From the NCBI GenBank assembly GCA_018822105.1, contig JAHJLB010000028.1, positions 56,783 to 120,782 of the forward strand: a stretch of DNA of 64,000 bases, given 5' to 3'. The notes under the pieces are model-generated. The model searched no databases. It was not told the origin of the DNA and was given only the letters and a program-made list of their open reading frames with translations. The stretch is from Pseudomonadota bacterium. Lineage in GTDB: Bacteria > Desulfobacterota > Desulfovibrionia > Desulfovibrionales > Desulfovibrionaceae. Below are positions 59,096 through 64,000 of the stretch, piece by piece (the stretch's first letter is position 1; the number at the start of each line of letters is the position of its first letter). The position numbers and the translations under genes were made by a program.

Positions 59096-61420
59096 CTATT
59101 TGCCGTCCAACCCGGCCGGCGCTTCCGTCCCCGGGCCGCCGCCGCTGCGGACGATCCTGTCCAGCGTTTCCGCCAGGGACTGCACGGCGAAGGGCTTTGA
59201 GATGTACTCATCCATGCCCGCCAAAAGGAAGCGCTCCCTGTCGCCGGCCATGGCGTAGGCGGTCATGGCGATGATGGGGATCTTCGTGTCGAAGTCCCCG
59301 GAAACGTCGTTTCTGATGCGCCTGGTGGCCTCCAGCCCGTCCATGACATCCATCTGCACGTCCATGAGAATGCAGTCGAAGGTCTCGCTGCGCAGGGCCT
59401 CCAGGGCCTCGCCGCCGTGCCTGGCCGTGAGGACCCGGTGGCCGAGTTTCTTCAGAAGCATCTGCTCGCTCAACTGGCTGATGGCGTCATCCTCCACCAG
59501 GAGGATCCGCAGGGGCCGGGCAATGCCCTCCTGCGGGGCTTTCTCTGCATGCTCCGGGACCGCCGGCCCTTGCGGAAGCCCAAGGGGAAGCATCAGGTAC
59601 ACCGCGGTGCCCTCGCCCTCGGTGCTGTCGATGGTGATGGTTCCGCCCATGGAGCGGGTCAGCTTGCTGCTGATGGACAGGCCCAGTCCGGCGCCCTGCT
59701 GGCTGCGCGTGTACCGGTTGGCGACCTGGGTGAAGGGCTCCCACATGGCGCTGACCTTGTCGGCGGGAATGCCGATGCCCGTGTCGCGGACGAGGAACAG
59801 CAGGCGCACCCTGCCCTCGGGCAGGGGCGGCAGGGGCCACACCTCCACCTGGATTTCGCCCTTGTCCGTGAACTTCAAGGCGTTTCCGATGATATTGAAC
59901 AAGATCTGGCGGATGCGCACCTCGTCACCCACCAGGACGCCGGGGACATCCTCGGCGATGCGGACATGGATGGGCAGGCCCTTTTCCCTGCTGAGCGCGC
60001 CAAAGGTCTCGGTGATGGCGCGGAAGGTCTCGGAAAGGCGGAATTCGAGCTGGACCAGGGACAAACGTCCAGCCTCGATGCGGGAAAGGTCCAGGATGTC
60101 GCTCAAAAGTCGGGTGAGCCTGTCGCCGGAGCGGATGGCCATTGCCGCGTACTTGTGCTGCTCGGCGTCGAGCCGGGTCATCTCCAGCAACTGCATCATG
60201 CTCATGAGCCCGTTCAGCGGGGTTCGTATCTCGTGGCTCATGTTGGCCAGAAATTCACTCTTGGCATGGTTGGCCGCCTCGGCCTGCACCTTGGCGGCCT
60301 TGAGGAGCTCTTCGGCGCGCTGGCGTTCCTCCCACTCCCGGGAAAGCGCCCCGGCCATCTGGTCAAAGGCCAGGCCGAGCTCGCGGATTTCCCTGCTGCT
60401 CGTCAGCCCCCCGATCCTGGTCGCCAGGTCGCCGCTGGACAGTTTTCGGGTGGCCTGGGCGAGCTGCTCCAGGCCGTCGCCGATGAGCCTGGCCCCCAGG
60501 TACCGGACGATGAGCAGGGCCAGGACCAAGGCGCCGGTCATCATGAGCAGGGCCGGGCCCATGCCGGAGGCTAGGCTCTGGAGCAAGGTGGCCTGGGGCA
60601 GGCCGACGGTGATGGTCATGTAGGGGGCGGTGTCGGGCGTCAGCCGCAGTTTCTTGAAGGCGTAGGTCAGGGGGGTGCCGTCTGGGCCGGCGGCCTGGAA
60701 GACGCCCTCGTCCCTGGTCTGTTCGTCCATGAACTTGCGGAGGCGGGGTAGGGAAGGGCTTCCCGGCGCCACCAGGTCGGTTTGGGGGTAGCGGTACAGC
60801 CGGGTGCCCTTGTGGTCGTGGAGGACCACGCGCCATTTCTCCGGCAGCACGACATCTGCGAAGAAGGTGGCGTATTTGTCCAGCCTCACGGTGGCGACCA
60901 GCACCCCGCGAAGCTCGCCGGCATTGTTGAAGGCCGGTGCGGAGAAATGGAAGATCGGGCTCTTGACCACGCGGCCCACGACGTATTCCCCGGCGCTGAA
61001 CGCTCTCGTGCGCACGGCGTCCTGGAAGTACTTGCGGTCATAGGCCACCACCTTCCCTTCGACCCGGTGGCTGCTGCTGATGAGGGTGCCCTGGATGTCC
61101 ACGTAGGAAATGTTGTCATAGTAGGAATAGGTGGTCAGCAGGTCCTTGAACAGCTCGTGCATGGCCTGGGCGTTGGCCGTGCGCACCTCCGGGAGGCGGG
61201 CCAGGGTGTGCAGGAGGGCGCGGGTGTTGCCGGTGATGTCCGTCTGGCGGTCAACGAAGGTCTTGGTCAGGTTCTGGGCCTGGATGGTCGTGGCCGCCTG
61301 GTTGCGCCGGTGCTGCTCCAGGCCGTTGTGGACGATGATGACCATGGCCGGGCAGATGGCGCACAGCACCAGGATGTAGAGGTTTTTCTGGACGAACCAA
61401 CTGGTGAGGATCCTCATCAT
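59096..61420 (-). CDS. Hybrid sensor histidine kinase with extracellular Cache-like domain
   Basis: Predicted 774 aa from ATG 61420 (AGGAG upstream). TM1 (~10-30), a large periplasmic Cache-type sensor (~35-285), TM2 (~295-320), HAMP (~320-375), HisKA with [12 protein letters not shown] (His about 396), HATPase ([36 protein letters not shown]) and a C-terminal receiver with Asp about 687 ([13 protein letters not shown]). It detects an extracellular ligand or condition; the phosphorylation target is not nearby. Confidence 0.93.
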   Translation of the reverse strand: MMRILTSWFVQKNLYILVLCAICPAMVIIVHNGLEQHRRNQAATTIQAQNLTKTFVDRQTDITGNTRALLHTLARLPEVRTANAQAMHELFKDLLTTYSYYDNISYVDIQGTLISSSHRVEGKVVAYDRKYFQDAVRTRAFSAGEYVVGRVVKSPIFHFSAPAFNNAGELRGVLVATVRLDKYATFFADVVLPEKWRVVLHDHKGTRLYRYPQTDLVAPGSPSLPRLRKFMDEQTRDEGVFQAAGPDGTPLTYAFKKLRLTPDTAPYMTITVGLPQATLLQSLASGMGPALLMMTGALVLALLIVRYLGARLIGDGLEQLAQATRKLSSGDLATRIGGLTSSREIRELGLAFDQMAGALSREWEERQRAEELLKAAKVQAEAANHAKSEFLANMSHEIRTPLNGLMSMMQLLEMTRLDAEQHKYAAMAIRSGDRLTRLLSDILDLSRIEAGRLSLVQLEFRLSETFRAITETFGALSREKGLPIHVRIAEDVPGVLVGDEVRIRQILFNIIGNALKFTDKGEIQVEVWPLPPLPEGRVRLLFLVRDTGIGIPADKVSAMWEPFTQVANRYTRSQQGAGLGLSISSKLTRSMGGTITIDSTEGEGTAVYLMLPLGLPQGPAVPEHAEKAPQEGIARPLRILLVEDDAISQLSEQMLLKKLGHRVLTARHGGEALEALRSETFDCILMDVQMDVMDGLEATRRIRNDVSGDFDTKIPIIAMTAYAMAGDRERFLLAGMDEYISKPFAVQSLAETLDRIVRSGGGPGTEAPAGLDGK

Positions 61421-61686
61421 GCGAGACTCCTGAAGGCGCCTTCCGCAGGCGGGCATTCCGCTGATCCCGCCGGAGATGCCGCCGGCCTCCGGGGCGAGGG
61501 CCTGATTCCCTGGAGGTTCTCATGTGGCCGGCGTTGCGTCAACATGGAAACCCGAATGGTGTGCAAAGGTCGCCCCGGCCGCGGCAGCGCCGACAGGCCT
61601 TGTCATGGGACGGCTGGTGCTTGACGGGGCCGCCCCGCAGCCCATGCCGGAAGCAAATGATGCGTCGCGCGGGGGGAGGTGCTCCC

Positions 61687-63444
61687 CTAGACGTTCCCAG
61701 GCATGCCGGCGGGCGGGTCCGGAGGCGGACCCAGCGCCCTGGCCCGGGCCCGGCGTTGCCTGGGGGCTTTGGCGAGGCAATAGGACATGACGAGGCTGAG
61801 GTTGGGGTTGTAGAAGACGTCGTCCAGAAGCGCCTCCCCCCATTTTTCCCGCGCCGTTGCCGCCTCGGCTTTGAGCCGCGCGAGCTTCTCCTCGGCGATG
61901 TCCATGTCCCTGGAGGCCGACTCCAGGTGGACGATGCCCTTCACCGGGACGACGACGTTGCTGAGCCCGAGCTGCTGGACCTTCAGGGAGAAGTCGACGT
62001 CGTTCAGGGCCACGGCGAGCCTTGGGTCAAACCCGCGCACCAGGCCGAAGGTCTCCCTGCGCACGAGCAGCAGCGCGCCCGTGACGGCGGGCACCGACCT
62101 CGCGCTGCAAAGAAGGTTGTGGTATCCGGGGCCGGGGCAGGGCCAGCCATGGTGGGCGTGCCCGGCGATGTGCTCGCCGAGCAGGAAGCTGGTCATGCCG
62201 AGAACGATCCCCGCGTGCTGTACCAGACCGTTCTGGTACATGAGATTGGCTCCGACGCAGCCTGTGTCCCGGCGCACGGCGTAGCGGAGCATCTCCTCCA
62301 GCCATCCGGTCGCGCCGAAGGCGATGTCGTTGTTCAGCAAAAGCAGGTGGGAGCCCGTTGCCGCGCCCGCGCCCAGATTGATGAGCCTTGAGAAATTGAA
62401 ATCGCCGGCATCGCGCAGCACGCGGCTTCCCCGGCCGGCCTCCGCGTCCAAAAGGGCCAGGGCCGCCGGGCAGACGGAGCCGTTGTCCACGAGGATGATC
62501 TCCAGGCAAGACGGGTTCGCCACGGTCTGGCGCAGGGTCCGAAGGCAGGTGCCGAGCAGGCCGGCGTGGTCCCTGGTGGGGATGATGACGGAGACCACGG
62601 CCTGCGCCGCCTCCTGCGGCCGGGCGCTGGGTCCTGGCGCGCTCCTGGGCCGGGGGTGGGCGTGTCCCGCCGGCACGTCGACCTGGAGCAGGGGCAGCGG
62701 AAGGTGGGCCGCGGACCCCTGCCCTGCCTCCATGAGTGCGCGGACCATGCCTTCGACGAGGTCACAGTCCTGTGGAAGCGGAAGGGCCGCAGCGCGCAGC
62801 ACATGGCTGCGCAGAAGAATGGCCGGCCCGATGTAGTTCAGGGTTTCGAAGAGCACCCGGTCCCAGGCGGGCTTGCAGAACACGGCGACCTTGCGCCCGC
62901 GGAGCAGGACCTCGTCGCAGTAGGCGAACAGCCTGTCCCGGCTGCTGCCCAGGGCGGCGGCCAGGTGCGGCAGCGCAAACCTGTGGAGCCGCACGCCGGT
63001 GCGCCCGTTCAGGGCCACGCAGAGGCAGAGTTCGGCCGCTGCGGCCGCTTCGGCGAGCATCTGGCTGAAATCGGCGGGCTTCCAGATCCTGGGTCGGCAC
63101 AAGCGGGCCACGTCCCGCCAGCCGGACGAGGCCGGCTCGGCGGCGTTGTCCGCCGCGAGCACATGGATGGAGAGGGCCGCGCCATGGGCCTGCAGCAGGC
63201 TGCGCAGGGTCTCGGCCACGGAGTCCCAGCCTCCGGAACGCGCGTCGAGAACAACGGCCATGCGCCACAGGCCGCCGTCCGGCCGGGCTTCCGGTTCCGG
63301 AATCCTGCCCTGGTGCTTCAGCCAGGTTTTCGGGGAGACATCCTGCAGGATGCGGCACAGGGCCCAGGCAGGGCGAAACCGGGCGAGCACTGCAAGCACT
63401 GGCGCAAGGGCCTGGATCAGTCGTCGTATGCCCCGGTGTCGCAT
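61687..63444 (-). CDS. Glycosyltransferase family 2 protein
   Basis: Predicted 585 aa. The N-terminal ~270 residues are an unrecognised helical region; the GT2 domain (~285-510) has VVSVIIPTRDHAGLLG, EIILVDNGS, LLLLNNDIAF (the DxD-like NND) and NDVDFSLKV near the end. It likely transfers a sugar to a surface polysaccharide or protein. GGAGAAGG precedes the ATG. A 131-bp gap separates it from the repeat gene upstream. Confidence 0.88.
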   Translation of the reverse strand: MRHRGIRRLIQALAPVLAVLARFRPAWALCRILQDVSPKTWLKHQGRIPEPEARPDGGLWRMAVVLDARSGGWDSVAETLRSLLQAHGAALSIHVLAADNAAEPASSGWRDVARLCRPRIWKPADFSQMLAEAAAAAELCLCVALNGRTGVRLHRFALPHLAAALGSSRDRLFAYCDEVLLRGRKVAVFCKPAWDRVLFETLNYIGPAILLRSHVLRAAALPLPQDCDLVEGMVRALMEAGQGSAAHLPLPLLQVDVPAGHAHPRPRSAPGPSARPQEAAQAVVSVIIPTRDHAGLLGTCLRTLRQTVANPSCLEIILVDNGSVCPAALALLDAEAGRGSRVLRDAGDFNFSRLINLGAGAATGSHLLLLNNDIAFGATGWLEEMLRYAVRRDTGCVGANLMYQNGLVQHAGIVLGMTSFLLGEHIAGHAHHGWPCPGPGYHNLLCSARSVPAVTGALLLVRRETFGLVRGFDPRLAVALNDVDFSLKVQQLGLSNVVVPVKGIVHLESASRDMDIAEEKLARLKAEAATAREKWGEALLDDVFYNPNLSLVMSYCLAKAPRQRRARARALGPPPDPPAGMPGNV

Positions 63445-63575
63445 GCGCTATCCTTCTCCTCGGCCCTGGCCCGACCTGTGAGGACAGGCGCGGGAATGGC
63501 CGCGTTCGCCCAGCCGCGCCGCAGCCCCCCCCAGGGGGCAGGGCCGCTCTACTCCCGCGGGCAGTGCGCCTCGGG

Positions 63576-64000
63576 TCAGGAGGGGCTGCCCATCCCGGGG
63601 CGGATGATGTGCGGGATCACCGGCGTTGGCGTCCGCACGGTGGGCATGGGCGGAAGCACGACGGTCGGTGCCGTTATGGTCGGCGCAGCGATGGTCGGCG
63701 CAGCGATGGTCGGCGCAGCTATGGTCGGCGTGCCCACCGTAGGTGCCCCAAGGGCAGGCGAACCCGCAACCGGAGGACCTCCGGCCAGTCCGCCCACAGC
63801 CGGCGAACCGGCGATACCCGGCGAGCCTCCGGCCAGTCCGCCCACAGCCGGCGAACCGGCGACACCCGGCGAGCCTCCGGCCAGTCCGCCCGCAGCCGGC
63901 GAACCGGCGACACCCGGCGAGCCTCCGGCCAGTCCGCCCGCAGCCGGCGAACCGGCGACACCCGGCGAGCCTCCGGCCAGTCCGCCCGCAGCCGGCGAAC
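63576..64000 (-). CDS. Repeat-rich protein, N-terminal part beyond window
   Basis: The frame is open to the window end; only the C-terminal ~140 residues are seen. They consist of a 16-residue Gly/Ala/Ser/Pro repeat (GSPGVAGSPAAGGLAG type) then a TIAAP pentapeptide run (~25 residues) and a Pro/Thr-rich tail ending HIIRPGMGSPS. No domain is seen. It may be a surface or filament-like protein with low-complexity linkers. Another frame is also open in this repeat, but it lacks a reasonable end. Confidence 0.55.
   Translation of the reverse strand, partial: SPAAGGLAGGSPGVAGSPAAGGLAGGSPGVAGSPAAGGLAGGSPGVAGSPAVGGLAGGSPGIAGSPAVGGLAGGPPVAGSPALGAPTVGTPTIAAPTIAAPTIAAPTITAPTVVLPPMPTVRTPTPVIPHIIRPGMGSPS
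63670..63740. repeat. Run of 15-bp repeats (TIAAP)
   Basis: Three nearly exact 15-bp units (core ATGGTCGGCGCAGCG) with flanking variants encode TIAAP repeats on the minus strand. Confidence 0.75.
63781..64000. repeat. 48-bp tandem repeat array, runs off the window
   Basis: Units start at 63781, 63829, 63877, 63925 and 63973 (the last cut by the window end), with few differences (ACA/GCA codon, ATA/ACA). They are contiguous and in frame (16 codons). Confidence 0.93.

Noticed and set aside
63781..64000. 48-bp repeats as a CRISPR array
   Set aside because: Units are contiguous with no spacers, differ only by codon-type changes and keep a reading frame.

Overview
The window reads as one continuous stretch of a high-GC chromosome from a sulfate-reducing deltaproteobacterium of the Desulfovibrionaceae type. 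The marker genes are a class III cytochrome c3, a PerR / rubrerythrin / desulfoferrodoxin / rubredoxin / rubredoxin:oxygen oxidoreductase cluster, a DcrA-like chemoreceptor with a c-type heme motif, the anaerobic cobalt-early cobalamin pathway (CbiK, CbiD, CbiET, CbiG, CbiH, CbiF), futalosine-type menaquinone synthesis (MqnB) and a probable selenoprotein. No rRNA, tRNA, IS element, integrase or CRISPR array was seen. Genes are dense and often overlap by 4 bp (ATGA). Nearly every gene has a long reverse-strand shadow because of the GC content.

Layout. 0-6.0 kb: 3' part of radC, a DUF2059 protein, the translation/lipid operon rpsB-tsf-pyrH-frr-uppS (minus strand, with a structured rpsB leader), a fumarylacetoacetase-family hydrolase and a single-domain response regulator. 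6.1-9.7 kb: cobaltochelatase cbiK and, divergently, a CHAT-TPR caspase-like lipoprotein. 9.7-15.0 kb (minus): polA, a DHH phosphoesterase, cobU and a CbiR-like cobamide-remodelling gene. 15.1-22.1 kb: a 48-aa gene, a cysteine hydrolase, a lipoprotein, an SDR-DUF2867 gene and cbiD-cbiET-cbiG-cbiH. 22.2-24.4 kb: cytochrome c3 and a large acidic disordered/coiled-coil protein. 24.4-31.8 kb: small ORFs, ubiE/menG, a DUF2065 gene, a nucleotide-sugar dehydrogenase, mqnB, a polyprenyl synthase and an HDOD-PAS-GGDEF protein. 31.9-38.0 kb: an unusually long purL, a four-heme cytochrome, a heme chemoreceptor and a PilZ protein. 38.1-41.4 kb: the oxygen-defence cluster. 41.5-43.0 kb: cbiF, yjbQ and a Cys-rich domain gene. 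43.1-49.5 kb: a RgpF-type protein, a LysR regulator, hypA-hypB, a Mrp/NBP35 ATPase, and HxlR with a divergent iron-sulfur flavoprotein. 49.6-53.0 kb (minus): hemerythrin, OmpA-like, YkgJ-like, a shikimate-kinase-like kinase, pyrR and TetR. 53.2-59.0 kb: two tandem HesB/IscA-like genes (one with an in-frame UGA read here as selenocysteine) and a BMP-family nucleoside ABC importer. 59.1-64 kb (minus): a hybrid histidine kinase, a glycosyltransferase, and the end of a protein built of 16-residue repeats that runs off the window.

How it fits together. Cobalamin genes lie in at least four separate places (cbiK; cobU-cbiR; cbiD-ET-G-H; cbiF), covering cobalt insertion, ring contraction steps and nucleotide-loop remodelling. 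PerR, rubrerythrin, superoxide reductase, rubredoxin and Roo form a reductive peroxide/superoxide/O2 detoxification chain, and the nearby heme chemoreceptor, hemerythrin and multiheme cytochrome suit an anaerobe that senses and evades oxygen. The most interesting points are the probable HesB-like selenoprotein with a SECIS-like hairpin beside its Cys paralogue, a fused rubredoxin-like/rubredoxin gene with an internal ribosome binding site, a likely pseudoknotted rpsB leader, PurL with a duplicated PurS-like N-terminus, and a shikimate-kinase homologue lacking substrate-binding residues.
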